A stretch of DNA of 64,000 nucleotides, taken from positions 10,956,945 to 11,020,944 of the forward strand of contig JABAKD010000006.1 in the NCBI GenBank assembly GCA_012845835.1. The letters are read 5' to 3'. The notes beneath the pieces were generated by a model. That model ran no database searches. It was not told the origin of the DNA and was given only the letters and a program-made list of their open reading frames with translations. Source of the stretch: Undaria pinnatifida (taxonomy: Eukaryota > Sar > Phaeophyceae > Laminariales > Alariaceae). Within the stretch, counting starts at the first letter, position 1, and every line of letters begins with the position of its first letter. A program made the translations under genes and the position numbers. Positions 11,482 to 22,562 of this stretch are shown piece by piece.

Positions 11482-11642
11482 CTCCTGGTCACGGCTAGGA
11501 AGGGTCTGAAAGAAGCTTCTCAGAGAGCTACTCGGGCGGGGCGGCTTCGGCTGGAAGCCCACAAGAGCGAGAGTGGAAGAGAGATTCGACGGCTGGAGGA
11601 AGAGGGGAAAAAGCTCAGGGATCACACCGCTGAGCTCGTGGC
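11482..11642 (+). CDS. POC5: POC5-like protein, exon 2 (coiled coil)
   Basis: The acceptor gtatttttcag follows a 25-base poly-C run, and the donor is GC|GTGAGT, a full consensus. The exon encodes about 54 residues of amphipathic helix (LLVTARKGLKEAS, EIRRLEEEGKKLRDH, AELVA) rich in Arg, Lys and Glu, the position of the coiled-coil linker before the centrin-binding part in POC5 proteins. It enters in phase 0 after exon 1 and leaves two bases (GC), matched by the single base at the start of exon 3. Two partial upstream copies lie at 9066 and 11107. Confidence 0.8.
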
Positions 11643-13373
11643 GTGAGTTCTGGCTTTGCTTTTTTTGTCTTGGCCTCATCCACAACTATTTTATGCCACC
11701 GAGAGGTGTGTGAGGTTTTTGTGTTGGGGTCTAGTGTTGGTTGGCATCTCAACCACGGGAGGTGAATTCCGCCAATGCTTCGTTCATGGTTATTTGATTT
11801 TTTTGCCGCCGCTGTAGATTCGAGTATGTTCCGCAGGGCCTTCGTGATGCCCACACTTTCTAATAATAAGGCTTGGTTTGGTTTTTTGGATAGAGTTATT
11901 AGTCGGCGGCCGAGGGAGGATGGGCGAAGAGTCAGGGATCGCGCCGCTGGTGCTTGGGGCGTCTTGATTATGTTTGATTTTTTGTTGGTTTGCCCCGCAA
12001 CTACGACTGTTTTGATGCCATGTATGGTATACTTCATTCCTCATGTATTAATTATTCTTTTTGCCACCATTTTTGGCTAGTGTATGCTCCGCATGGCCTT
12101 CGTGATACCCAGAATTCCGTTCAAGCCTTGTTTGTTTTCATTGCGACCGATTCTGCGATAGCCCCCCCCCCCCGAAACCAGCGATCGTCTTTAACGAACG
12201 TTCCATGGCTGCTCGACACGAGGAAGGATGGCATGAAAAACGATCTGCGTATAGTTTATTGCGTGCAAATGACTGTCGCACGATGACGTTGGGGTGGCAA
12301 GGGGTGCCGTATTCCAGGAGATAAACCTGGAGCTGGTTTCAAAACCAGCGATTTCGTTAAAGTTGAGGGGGCCAATGGTACAACAACTCTTACCGGGTTT
12401 TGGGTTTCTTGTTGCTTTGATGTTTGGGGCATGTTGCGTGCTGCGTTCGTTGGCGCTGACGAGAAGGTTTATGATGAAATGCGAGGGAAGAGGGGGCGAC
12501 TGGGGGGGCGGGTGTACTCATTTCATGCATATTCGTAGAGCCTGAAGGTCATCGACGCTCGCACCCTACAGTGTCGGGACGGAGAACGTCGGCTTTTCGC
12601 TGACCGGGCAGACATCGCGTGCACCAAGCGCGACGCGCCGTGAGGTGTCCGGCGAATCGCGTGAAGGGTGAGCTGTATCCTACTAAGAACCACCTGTGAG
12701 GTGGACTTCCGCACCTTGAGCGACGGGAGGAAAATAATTGGGGGGGGGTGGGGGGGAGTGTACTCGGTTATCATGCATGGCCGTAGTCGTATGACCATAG
12801 CAATTAGACGTTCGCATACCTAGTATGCCGGGACGGAGCACGTCGGGCTTTCACCGACCAGGCAGACATTGCTTGTACCAAGGGAGTTGTTCCGTGCTTC
12901 GGTTTAGATTTCAATGCTGGCTTAGGTTTAGGTACAATACAGGTTTCGCCTTCGGTTCGGTTTCGGGTTTTGGCTTCGGTTTCGGTTTCTGTTCGATTTA
13001 AGTTTCATGACGGGTTCCAATTTAGTCGTGGGTTCACGTTCGGTTCGGGTTTTGGTTTTCGGCTTCGGTTTAGAGTTCTGTTCAATTTAAGTTTCGTTGC
13101 GGGTTCCGATTTAGCCTTTTAGTTTCACGTTCGGTTCGGTTTCGTTTTCAGTTTACTTTCCCCCCCCCCTCCCACCCTCTCTCCCTCCCTCCCAACTTTT
13201 AAAGTTGCACTACGGGTTCCGATTTAGTCTTGATGTCACGTTCGGTTCGGTTTCGGTTTAAGTTTAGTTTCCTCCCTTCCCCCCTCCCTTCCTCCGTTCC
13301 TCCCTCCCTTCCTCCGTTCCTCCCTCCCTCCCTCCCTCCCTCCCTCCCTCCTTCTCCTTGGCTTTCCTTCCAG
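11643..13373 (+). other. Intron 2: several dispersed repeats
   Basis: About 12150-12385 is a copy of the 'ggtttcaaaaccagcgatttcgtt' family (others near 22240, 24600, 33600). About 12540-12720 and 12800-12890 are two units of a repeat with gggacggagMacgtcgg and caccaagcgcgacgcgcc; a third is at 38580. From 12900 to 13260 variants of cggttcggtttcggtttt repeat, and 13275-13350 is a CCCT/CCTT run forming the polypyrimidine tract of exon 3. The ORF at 11775-12080 has no splice or family support. Confidence 0.55.
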
Positions 13374-13547
13374 GGAAAACCTTACCCTTACTGCGAAAGC
13401 ACAGGTCCTCGGCGAGCGGCTGTCGGCGATCCATGCGCGCACCTCGAGCGGCTCTCCCGTCTCCCGCTGCCTCTCCATCTGGCGAGCGAACGCAACGCGA
13501 TTGCGTAGGGAACGCTCGAAGAACGAGACTGCCACTGCACACGCCAG
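13374..13547 (+). CDS. POC5: POC5-like protein, exon 3 (first Trp helix)
   Basis: The acceptor ccttccag ends a long CCCT/CCTT tract; the donor CAG|GTTGGG is weaker. The exon encodes ENLTLTAKAQVLGERLSA, then VSRCLSIWRANATRLRRERS, then ETATAHA. The helix with C-L-S-I-W followed by basic residues matches the centrin-binding repeat type of POC5 and Sfi1, in which a hydrophobic-rich helix carries an invariant Trp. Phase is one base in (completing Ala) and two bases out (AG). Confidence 0.8.
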
Positions 13548-13684
13548 GTTGGGGAGGTTCAGTCCTTCTTGTGTGTGTAACGCGTGGGACGATTGTTGTA
13601 TCATAGCACACCTTGGCCAAAAACGCGTCCTGAGATAGGTGGGAAAACTTTTTTCGTTGTTATTTTTTTTTACCCTTATGAAAG

Positions 13685-13803
13685 GCGCAAGCTGGTGTCG
13701 AGGGTCCTGATGGCGTGGCGTGACGAGACTCGGCTTCGTGCGACTGCTAGAGGGAAGAAGGCAGCGGACCAGAAGCTGCACGCCATCACCAAGGAAATAA
13801 TCG
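13685..13803 (+). CDS. POC5: POC5-like protein, exon 4 (second Trp helix)
   Basis: After only 137 bases of intron with a T-rich end (ttatttttttttaccc), the exon reads RKLVSRVLMAWRDETRLRA, then KKAADQKLHAITKEII, and ends at donor G|GTGAGT. The second Trp falls 32 residues after the Trp of exon 3, the spacing expected of successive centrin-binding repeats (about 33 residues). In human POC5 the same layout is two FxxW/VWxxW helices before a YEAKV segment. The acceptor (gaaag) is not ideal but is the only AG that keeps phase. Confidence 0.85.
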
Positions 13804-15064
13804 GTGAGTGCATGGCATGCGCACAGTTTTGGCTGTTTTGGTCGTTTTGGTCGTCAGTGCCGCCTGCTTTGGTAATTTGGGTACTATACAAGATCGCGTT
13901 ATTATGCGTGCAGCGTATTTTAGTGCAGTGGGCATAAAATGTTATGCGTGCTGCCTATTTTTGATCGTTCTGGTCACGCGTGCTGCACATGTCAATAATT
14001 ATAATTTTGGCTTAACAGGTTATTTTTGGTCGTAGAATGTTCATGTTCGGCGTCTATTTTGACATTTTTAGTCGCATATCTCACCTGTTTAAACATCTTC
14101 GGTTGCGATTTTCACATGTTTTGATCGTTTCAGTCTGGCATGCCTGTTTTGACCACGATGTGCATATTGTAGTTGCCGCTCATTCGTGCCCCCTAAAAGT
14201 GTTTACCGTTTCCGAAAAACGCTCGGCCTTTTCTGTGCATTTTCATCATTATGGTGATTGTCTTCTGGCGGCCTAGCCAGCAAAAGATCCCTCACCCCTT
14301 CTGTTTCGTTTTTTTTGTATATCCTGTTTATTTACCAGTCAATTGTCATCCGCTGTTTAATATGCTAGCTGCTTCTTGTCGCGTTTGAGCGTAAATCCCC
14401 TGTTTCTTATCCAGGTTGATTGTAACCCGCGTGGATTGTGTGCCGCCTCCTTTTCCGGCCTGCTTGTTACCCTGGTTGCTCTCTACCCGGCCTGCTTATC
14501 ATGTCCCGTTTTTTCGGCGTCCCTGTTGTTTTTTATGTCGCGTAGTTTGCCATCCCGCTTATGTATTCAATGTCCCGCGTTGTTGTTAACCCTTGAACAA
14601 AATGCACCCACGATTTGGGCGGACAACCTAGTAGTACGTGGTATGTGGAATTAGTGCACGGTATATAATATACCTGGTATATATAGCGTGCTACGATCTA
14701 GAGGTGGCAGTTTTCGGCTATTGATGGCACTTTTGTTTTCGGATTGACTGGGTTCCTTCACCCAGTGCTGTCGGAATCACTGTCATTCTTGTTTTAGCGA
14801 CAAAAATATTGTGAACCTAGGCCATGGGACGGTTGGTCCATCGGGTCGCGTTTTCAGCTTAGTCTATTACCAAGTTAGTTTTTGGGTGAGGTATAGAGCT
14901 CTTCGAGTGAGGTTAGGAGCCTCAGAATACAATTGGTGCACCTTTTTTGTAAGCCTGCACTTTTTTTAAAGGGTTAAGCTCTGGTTGGCTCTGTTTCCCC
15001 GCAGCAGGCCGCTTATTTGGTAACCCTACTAATGCACTCGCTCACACCTTTTTTTTTCGTGCAG
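13804..15064 (+). other. Intron 4: T-rich, one MITE-1 fragment
   Basis: From 13815 to 14600 the sequence is T-rich, with drifting ttttggtcgt and tgttttgaccac motifs and no exon signal. About 14685-14960 is an incomplete MITE-1 copy (gcgtgctacgatctagaggtgg, cctaggccatgggacgg, gagcctcagaa). Confidence 0.5.
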
Positions 15065-15132
15065 GGCGCTACGAAGCGGAACTATCGAGCACACGAGCTG
15101 CTCTAAACGACGCCAACAAGCAAATCGTTTTG
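15065..15132 (+). CDS. POC5: POC5-like protein, exon 5 (short coiled-coil exon)
   Basis: Acceptor ttcgtgcag, donor TTG|GTAAGC. Two bases complete Gly, then 22 codons read RYEAELSSTRAALNDANKQI with VL. It aligns by position and sequence with the YEAKVAMLSGALENAKAEI segment of human POC5 (from memory). Its tiny size would make it easy to miss; phase continuity on both sides supports it. Confidence 0.85.
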
Positions 15133-16591
<1,459 letters not shown>

Positions 16592-16695
16592 GAGAAAGCG
16601 CGACAGAGGGAGATGGAGGAGGGGATGAGGCGGACTCTTCTTCGGGGCATGTCGGCCATGCAGTTGGAGGCGATGAATCTCATGACGGAAGCGAG
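16592..16695 (+). CDS. POC5: POC5-like protein, exon 6 (conserved POC5 box)
   Basis: After acceptor GGACAG the exon reads EKARQREMEEGMRRTLLRGM then SAMQLEAMNLMTEA, ending AG|GTGCGA. Human POC5 carries KKAFMRGVCALNLEAM at the matching place (from memory), so the R-T-L-L-R-G-M-S-A-M-Q-L-E-A-M core is the strongest single identifier of the gene. Phase 0 in, two bases out. The last 33 bases plus donor are duplicated at 17017-17048. Confidence 0.88.
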
Positions 16696-16739
16696 GTGCG
16701 ATCAGCTTGGGCTGTTGTTGCTGCTACTGTGGTTGTTCT

Positions 16740-16985
16740 TGTTCTTGCAGTCGTGATTGTTGTTCTTGCTCTTGCTATTGCTATTGCTATTGCTATTGCT
16801 ATTGCTATTGCTCTTGCTCTTGATCTTGCTCTTGCTCTTGCTTAGTCCTAGTCCTAGTCCTGGTCGTAGTCGTAGTCGTAGTCTTAGTCTTGGTCTTAGT
16901 CTTAGTCATAGCCATAGTCATAGTCATAGTCTTGGGCTTGGTCTTGATCTTGTTCGTTTTCTTGTTCTTCTCGATGCTGCTCTCT
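16740..16985 (+). repeat. Hexamer array (cttgct/attgct/cttagt)
   Basis: Imperfect six-base units change stepwise from ttgctc through ttgcta and tcctag to tcttag. All-Leu/Ser ORFs here are artefacts of the array. Confidence 0.9.
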
Positions 16986-17016
16986 TTGCCCTTATTCTTG
17001 AATATCGACCGTTTAC

Positions 17017-17048
17017 TTGGAGGCGATAAATCCCATGACAGAAGCGAG
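17017..17048 (+). pseudogene. Duplicate of the 3' end of POC5 exon 6 with donor
   Basis: ttggaggcgataaatcccat followed by gacagaagcgag|gtgcgc repeats exon 6 positions 16663-16695 with three substitutions, keeping the donor GT. No acceptor or first half accompanies it. Confidence 0.75.
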
Positions 17049-17074
17049 GTGCGCACCCCGTGTATGAAACCCTT

Positions 17075-17235
17075 CGTGTTTGTGCAGTAGCGACGCCGGC
17101 GAGGAAACCTAGGGCGTACCTTGTACTTCTCTTTATCTTTTTAAGGCCCCTTTTGTTGACGCCAATTAGATATATGAAACCCCCGGCGTGCTTGTTCAAG
17201 AGGGACGCCGGCGAGGAAACCGAGGGTATACTGTG
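17075..17235 (+). pseudogene. Two partial copies of the start of POC5 exon 7
   Basis: Acceptor-like tttgtgcag at 17079-17087 leads to gacgccggcgaggaaacc. About 112 bases on, cttgttcaagag leads again to gacgccggcgaggaaacc (17204-17221). Both match exon 7 (gacgccggtgaggaaatc at 19893), including upstream intron words (gacgccRaYtaRat, tgaacccc). The first copy hits a stop after five codons; the second runs open for about 20 codons to a TAG near 17271. Either may be a decayed or alternative exon. Confidence 0.7.
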
Positions 17236-17259
17236 TACTTCCCGCCCCCATTTTAAAAC

Positions 17260-18330
17260 CCCTTCGGGCTAGGTTAGGGTTAGGGCTAGGGAAGGGACGC
17301 GTGCTACGCTAGAGAGGTAGCACTTTTCGATAAAAAAAAAACGAAAACGAATGATGTCCCGCCCTTATACACTCTATGCCCTATGTCGTATAACCCTATG
17401 TCGTCGGAATGCCATTCGTTTTAGTTTTTTTAGTGATTTTTTTTTATACCAACTACTTGGGAATTATAGTAGGAAAGGGACGCGTGCTACAATAGAGATG
17501 TTTATAGCACTTTTTGACCATTTTGTTTTCTGACTGGCGGGCCTCCCTTGAACCCTACGTACCTCGTCGGAATGTCGTTCGTTTTGTTGTTTCTTTTGTA
17601 AGTAATTTTACACAAACTACTTGGGGTTAGATTGAAATAGGTCGGGTTTCCAGTAGGAAAGGGACGTGTGCTAAGATATAGAGAGTAGCACTTTGTGATC
17701 AAGACATATTTTGTGATGACGGGCCCCCCTTGTAAACCCTATCTCGTCAGAATGTCATTCGTTTTTTGTTGAGTTTTTTGTGAACGTTTTTATACAGGTT
17801 TCTTGATTTTAGAGTGACGTAAACCGGGTTAGGGCTAGGGAAGGGACGCGTACTACGATAGAGGGCGCGTGCTACGACAGAGGTATCATTTTTCGCCTGC
17901 AACGGCTTCTGCATAACAGGGCTCCATAGCCCAAAAATTCGTCGGAAATAGTTTCTTTTTCGTGCTCGATTCTCGTTGTATACCTAAGCCAGGGGAGTGA
18001 GTTTTTTCGTCCGGTAGCGTTTGTTTTGTTGCCTCCATAACCAGTCTTTGGGTTAAGACATGTTTTAAGCTATTCCCGTTATATACCTGAGCCAGGGGCG
18101 TTTTTTTCGTCCGGTAGCAGTTTTTTTGTTGCCTCCAAAATCAGTTTATGGGTCAAGACATGTTTTAAGCTACCTGAAATGAGGAACCCCCGAAAAAAGC
18201 GTGGCGCGCCTCTATCGTAACACGCGTCAGATATATTAATAGCACTTTTTGACTTCTTTTTTCTTGCTGAATGACGGACCTCCTTAATTATAACCCAATC
18301 TCGTCAGCGCGTCATTTGTTTTCTTGCAAT
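17260..18330 (+). repeat. Intron 6: run of incomplete MITE-1 copies
   Basis: Ends such as gggacgcgtgctacgctagagagg (17295), gggacgcgtgctacaatagagatg (17477), gggacgtgtgctaagatatagag (17660) and gggcgcgtgctacgacagagg (17861) recur about every 180-200 bases. Each is followed by a piece of the MITE-1 interior. This is a staggered pile-up of 5' ends, only one followed by a full body (to about 18226). Confidence 0.65.
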
Positions 18331-18334
18331 GTTA

Positions 18335-19093
18335 GGCCATTTCTTACACAGTCGGATCTGTCAGTCGAAAACGGCCTTTTTCGACTGAGGCCTAAATCGG
18401 GCTTTTTACACAGTCGAAAAAAGGCTTTTTCGACCCAACTTTTTTCGAGTGAGTTTTCCAACGGGGGATCCAGTCGAAAAACTCACTGGAAAAAAAATTA
18501 CACGTGTCTTTTTCGCCCATCGCATCGATCATCCCACCACCAAACACACACCCACATGCCCACACACCCACACACCCACACCAGGTACCACACAGCACAG
18601 CATCATACAAGGCGCTGACGCTGGCTTGGCTATCACTGCTGTTGCTTCTCGCCGCAAGTCATCGTGGCGCATTCCTAGCTCCGCTCGCCAGCAGCGTGTA
18701 TCAAACGACGGCAGCAGCGCGCGGTATCGATCCCATTTTGCCAACAACGGCTACACCTGCTGTAGCTTTGGCGGCTCTCAGCTGAGTGCAACTCCGCGAA
18801 CGTAGCTTTCGGCTATAAGCCCAAAGCCACCAACTCGCTGGGACGAAGGTTCGTCGAGCGCGAGCACTCGTTGCTCGCGCAGACCGCGCTAAGCACAGAG
18901 CTGCCAACCCATTTTCGACTGCCATACAGCAGTACAGCAGTACTCCCTCACACCAACCGCCTCTAGGAAGAGCACAAAAACTACAAAATCGACTCGACTG
19001 ACGATAAGAAGAAGAACCAGAAGAATCCAGTCGAAAAAAAATCCAGTTGAAAACGTTTTCGACTGGCGGAATCCGACTGTGCCAGAAATGGCC
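18335..19093. mobile_element. PIF/Harbinger-like non-autonomous element with TTA duplication
   Basis: Left end GGCCATTTCTTACACAGTCG and right end CGACTGTGCCAGAAATGGCC (as cgaCTGTGCCAGAAATGGCC) form inverted termini continuing to CAGTCGAAAACG, about 40 bases. Flanks are TTA at 18332-18334 and 19094-19096, the three-base target typical of PIF/Harbinger elements. The interior has more CAGTCGAAAA motifs near both ends and a central 350-base CA-rich and GC-rich segment with an open frame at 18504-18785, whose predicted product has one hydrophobic stretch (LTLAWLSLLLLLAASH). There is no transposase. The element splits a MITE-1 copy: aatctcgtcagcgcgtcatttg before it and atacctaagccgtgggttattt after it are neighbours in intact MITE-1. 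Confidence 0.7.
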
Positions 19094-19554
19094 TTAACGT
19101 CTTTTTATATACCTAAGCCGTGGGTTATTTTGGTCGTCGGGTTGCACTTTCGGTTTAGTCTGTTGGTACGTCAGTGTTTGCCCTGGAGGGGCATAGAGCT
19201 CCTCGAGTGAGGCTATGAGCCTCAGAAAAGACAAATGGTCGTTGCAATTGATGATGAATCTCTGCCGCAGGATGTGTCGAGGGGTTGGAACTCTTTCTTG
19301 GCCCGTTTATATCGATCAACAACCAGAGATTTTCGATATTAATGGTACCAACCGCCTAGGAAGAGCCTGAGGCAGTACATATTGTACTGTTAGTAGTATT
19401 ATTAATAGTATAAGAATGTGGTGCGTGTCTCGTATATCTCCTACCGATGCGCGTCGAACACACTAGCGAATACACAAGTGGAAACACCTCCCCTGGACCA
19501 GGCGTCCCGGGCTGCTAAGTGTAACGGATTCCGGAATCGTCAACTTATTTCGTC
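19094..19554 (+). other. Intron 6, rest: second half of the split MITE-1, unassigned sequence
   Basis: 19101-19235 completes the MITE-1 copy broken by the Harbinger-like element. 19240-19554 shows no supported feature. Confidence 0.45.
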
Positions 19555-19785
19555 AATTTTTTCGAGGGCTTTAAACGGGTCGGATGACGTCTCGGTATAC
19601 CGGTCGGATCGGGTCAGGGTGATCCGGCTCGACCGCTGATACTTGAAAGCCTCCTGACCCGACCCGACCCGACCTGTGAGATCTCGAACATCTCCTGACC
19701 CGCGGCGACTCGACCCGCGAGATTTTGACAAACCTCCTGACATGATCCGCGGGCAGGGTTATGACCCGTGGAAAGCCGTGATATT
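19555..19785. repeat. GACCCG-rich dispersed repeat, second copy
   Basis: The left part reads gggtcggatgacg and cggtcggatcgggtcaggg; the right part reads cctgacccgacccgacc and ends ggaaagccgtgatattcccc. The two halves are roughly complementary, giving a weak long hairpin. Same family as 9230 and 62040. Confidence 0.65.
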
Positions 19786-19891
19786 CCCCTCTGAAGCCCT
19801 ACCCATAGGGGTGAATGTCAAGTGGTTACGAACCCCTTTTGTTGACGCCGACTAATCTTTGTGAACCCCTCCCCCCCTTTTCGTTCAGCAG

Positions 19892-20023
19892 AGACGCCGG
19901 TGAGGAAATCTTGGGCTCGAGCGGAGGTTCGAACGGCGGGGTTTCCTCGAGATATTCTGCCTACACGAGCAGAACGGGTCCTTCTTCTTCTACCCTCCCT
20001 CGCCCTTCTACGGCCCACCGCAG
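19892..20023 (+). CDS. POC5: POC5-like protein, exon 7 (Ser/Gly-rich tail)
   Basis: Acceptor ttcgttcagcag, donor CGCAG|GTGACA. One base completes Arg after TEA, then DAGEEILGSSGG, VSSRYSAYTSRTG and LPRPSTAH. Animal POC5 proteins also pass from the LEAM box into an N-D-A-G stretch and a low-complexity tail, so DAGEE right after the box is expected. The exon starts and ends in the same phase (two bases carried), a symmetric exon that can be duplicated without breaking the frame, as the following copies show. Confidence 0.7.
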
Positions 20024-20184
20024 GTGACATCCTGGCACAAGCGTCCGCGTGCACCCAGAATGGACGGCACGTAATAACATGGGCTTCGTGTTGTTTTTTG
20101 TTTTTGTTTTATTTTGTTGGTTGCTTTCGTTTTTAGCTTGTCGTTTTCGATGTTGGTTGTTTTGTGTCTTGTTTACTTTTTGAG

Positions 20185-20280
20185 TGGCGGGGTCTCCTCA
20201 GGGTATTCCACCGACACTAGCAGAACGGCTACTCCTACGTATATCCTCCTTCGGCCTGCCTCTACTAGTAGCCGCCTCAG
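20185..20280 (+). CDS. POC5: POC5-like protein, exon 8, a tandem duplicate of exon 7
   Basis: The T-rich tract gtttactttttgag gives an acceptor. The exon reads GGVSSGYSTDTSRTATPTYI then LLRPASTSSRL and ends CTCAG|GTGGCA. It matches the second half of exon 7 (GGVSSRYSAYTSRTGPSSST), and the intron sequence after it also matches (aaaatgagtggcacgaacat against cagaatggacggcacgtaat). Phase in and out equals exon 7. Use in the mRNA is inferred. Confidence 0.5.
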
Positions 20281-20418
20281 GTGGCATGTTACGGGAAAGG
20301 GCGCGATTCAAAATGAGTGGCACGAACATACTTGGGTTTTGCTATAATATGTTTGGTTTGTTGTTTTGCTTCTTTTTTTTTTTTCGTTGTCGTTTTTGGT
20401 TTTCGTTTTTTTTGCGAG

Positions 20419-20449
20419 TGGCGTTGTCTCCTCGAGGCATTCCGCGTGA
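20419..20449 (+). CDS. POC5: POC5-like protein, possible terminal exon 9 with stop
   Basis: A third diverged copy of the exon 7 segment: acceptor tttttttgcgag, then GVVSSRHSA and TGA at 20447-20449. Phase matches exon 8. If used, the protein would be about 500 residues, near the size of known POC5 proteins. An alternative acceptor at 20728 (ctcgcag) would give a short Pro-rich tail ending in TGA. Neither is proven, and the TAR-type C-terminal box of animal POC5 was not found. Confidence 0.4.
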
Positions 20450-20815
20450 ACGATGGTTGATAGCGGGAATCCCGCAACGAATGCAGCAAGCGTCCCAACG
20501 GTTATTTTCATGTGCAGATTAGCAGGACTTTAGTTTGAGAATCCCTTTACACATGTTAATTGGACGAGCAAGTGGGCAAAGCGTCTGAATGGCTTCCTCC
20601 CTCCCTCCCCCTCCCTCCCTCCCCCTCCCTCCCTCCCCCTCCCTCCCTCCCTCCCTCCCTCCCTCCCACCCACCCTCCTGCGCGCTGTTCTGTCCTGTGC
20701 TGCTGTCGCCCCTAAACCACCTCGCAGAATACTGGAGGAGTGTCCTCGACCGCTTGCTCCGCCTAGACCGGCCACTCCAGCTTCTCGCTGAAACAAGCAT
20801 ATGCTTGCTGCCATA
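20450..20815. other. 3' flank of the POC5-like gene; (CCCT)n run
   Basis: 20595-20668 is a CCCT/CCCCCT run. 20690-20815 has a possible short coding end (ctcgcag acceptor at 20721-20727). On the minus strand the same stretch gives an Arg/Gly ORF that is only the complement of the CCCT run. Confidence 0.45.
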
Positions 20816-22235
20816 GGTTTCCTGCTGAAATGGGCTTTTCCACCCTGAAAAAATTATTCTCGCTGAAAGAGGTTTTCGCTGTAACAGGGTTCGCACTGGA
20901 AGAGGTTTATCGTGTTAAATAGGCTGCGCCTTTAAAGAGGCTTAGAGCTCGCTCAATTTTTCTTCTTCCTGAATGAGTTTCTCGCCGAGAAAATCCTGTC
21001 GCCGATATAATCTTGTTGATTGCAGTTTCACGCTCGTATAAGCTGTCGCCGAACGAGGTTTCTCGTAGGGAGGCTTTTTTTCATCGCCGGAAGAGGCTTC
21101 TAAAGGAACGAAACTGATTGCTGTAATGTGCGTCCCGTTGAAAACGGCGTTTCACTGAAAGAGCAGTCTCGATGAAGGGGGTTTCTTCTTGAGGCCACAC
21201 CTTGTAAGACCGTTTCTGGACCCGAAAATGAACGGCATTTTCGGACAGCAGGACCAAACGGCAGGCATAATCGGATCGACAACGCTTATGATGAAACCCG
21301 AAGTTCACAGATTGTTTTAGACAGACTTCTCACGAAGTGTTCAACAACGGCAATCGCTTGGCTACGTACTCGTAAGAGTTCGCCGCACCAAAGCATCTCA
21401 ACGCACGCAGATGAAGCTTTGTAGGTGTAGCGAGGGAAAGCACGCCGTGTGCGCTTCGCGCTAGGAGGGTTGTCTTTCCCCGCGCTCTCGACGATCTTGT
21501 ACATCATCCGCATGTCGCAAACGGTGGCTGTCCTCGTCGTTGACGACAAGTGTGTGTTTTGCGTTCGGCATATGCCGCAATCGCGACTGCGAGGAGAGTG
21601 GCGAGAATCTCGTCGTCCTCACCGTCACTGTCCGATCCCATCGGTTCGTGATACTGCCCCGAGGTGTGTGCGAGTGGGTAGCGGAACACCGCGGCATCAG
21701 CACGAGTACATCTGTGATAAGTTTTGCTTCCTCAGCAGATGCGTCTTCTTGTGTCTTGTACTCGCGCTGTTTTCGCCTCATTGCCACACTGGTTTCCTCC
21801 GACGACGTGTGGAAACCCGTCATGACGCAAATCCAGACGCCATTTTCGGGCACGGTTTCATCCGAAACTGGACCCCATTTCCGGGTGACATCGCCGTTCG
21901 GAAAACGATATCCGAAAATGAAGCTTGAAGAGGAACCAGCGTCGGGTCTATAATGAGGGTTTCAAACCGGTTTTGCGATCCGAAAACGTTCGTTTTGGGA
22001 TTCAGAAAGGGTCTTATAAGAAGAGATGTGGCTTGAGCGAGACTTGTATCTCCCTGAAAAGGGCTTTTCGCCGAGAATGGCCTGGTCGCCTGAGGTTTCC
22101 GGCTGGAAGAGGCTTCTTCGCCCTGGAAAAGTTTTCTTCGCGTTGGCAGAGGTTAGTTGCTTAAAGGGGCATGGTGTTCCCCGACAAAGACGTCTCGCTG
22201 AGAAAAAGGATTCTCGCTGAAGAGTCGGTCTACGG
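20815..22235. repeat. Old degenerate repeat of GAAAGAGGCTTCTCGC type
   Basis: Variants such as tcgctgaaagaggtttt, tcgccgaaatgggctt, ggaagaggcttctaaagg and ctgaaaagggcttttcgccg recur every 20-40 bases at 20820-21230 and 22040-22235, again at 22490-22560 and near 23335. Units differ by many substitutions, so this is an ancient short-unit satellite; the middle (21286-21950) lacks it. Confidence 0.6.
21286..21689 (-). other. Possible coding remnant, function unknown
   Basis: On the minus strand an open frame from 21689 reads MFRYPLAHTSG, then EPMGSDSDGEDDEI and LATLLAVAIAAYAERKTHT. A second overlapping frame (21549-21286) continues with YKIVESAGKDN and ALRCFGAANSYEY-type segments. An acidic start followed by an Ala-rich helix resembles the opening of Harbinger-type transposase genes, and a Harbinger-like element lies at 18335, but no catalytic motif is visible. 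It may be chance. Confidence 0.2.
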
Positions 22236-22237
22236 TA

Positions 22238-22460
22238 GAGCCTCCTCAACGTTGCTTTAACGAAATCGCCGCTTTTGAAATCAGCTCCCGGCCATATCTC
22301 CTGAAATACCGTGCCGCTTGCCACCCCGAAGTCGTCGCTCGATAGTCCTTTGCGAACAATAAATTATCGACAGTTTCTTTTCATTGTGTCCTTCCTCGTG
22401 TCCAGCAGCCATGAAACGTTCGTTAAACAAAATCGCTGCTGGTTTTGGCGGAAGGGAGGG
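22238..22460 (-). repeat. Dispersed repeat (ggtttcaaaaccagcgatttcgtt family)
   Basis: gctttaacgaaatcgccgct, gaaatcagctcccggcc, ctcctgaaataccgtgcc and gccatgaaacgttcgttaaa align in order with 33620-33845 and, in reverse, with 12150-12385. It contains no ORF of note and ends near a poly-G stretch in the other copies. Confidence 0.6.
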
Positions 22461-22562
22461 GTATCGTACGATCAGTCTGAAATAGCCTTCTTCCTCGCTG
22501 GAAGAGGCTTGTATCTCGCCGAAATGGGCCTGCTTCTCCGTGAAAGAGGTTTATGCTTCATA

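Noticed and set aside
20728-20795. Alternative last exon of the POC5-like gene (Pro-rich, ends in TGA)
   Set aside because: Phase and acceptor fit, but the exon 7 duplicates give an equally good route and no POC5 tail motif is present; left as a possibility only.
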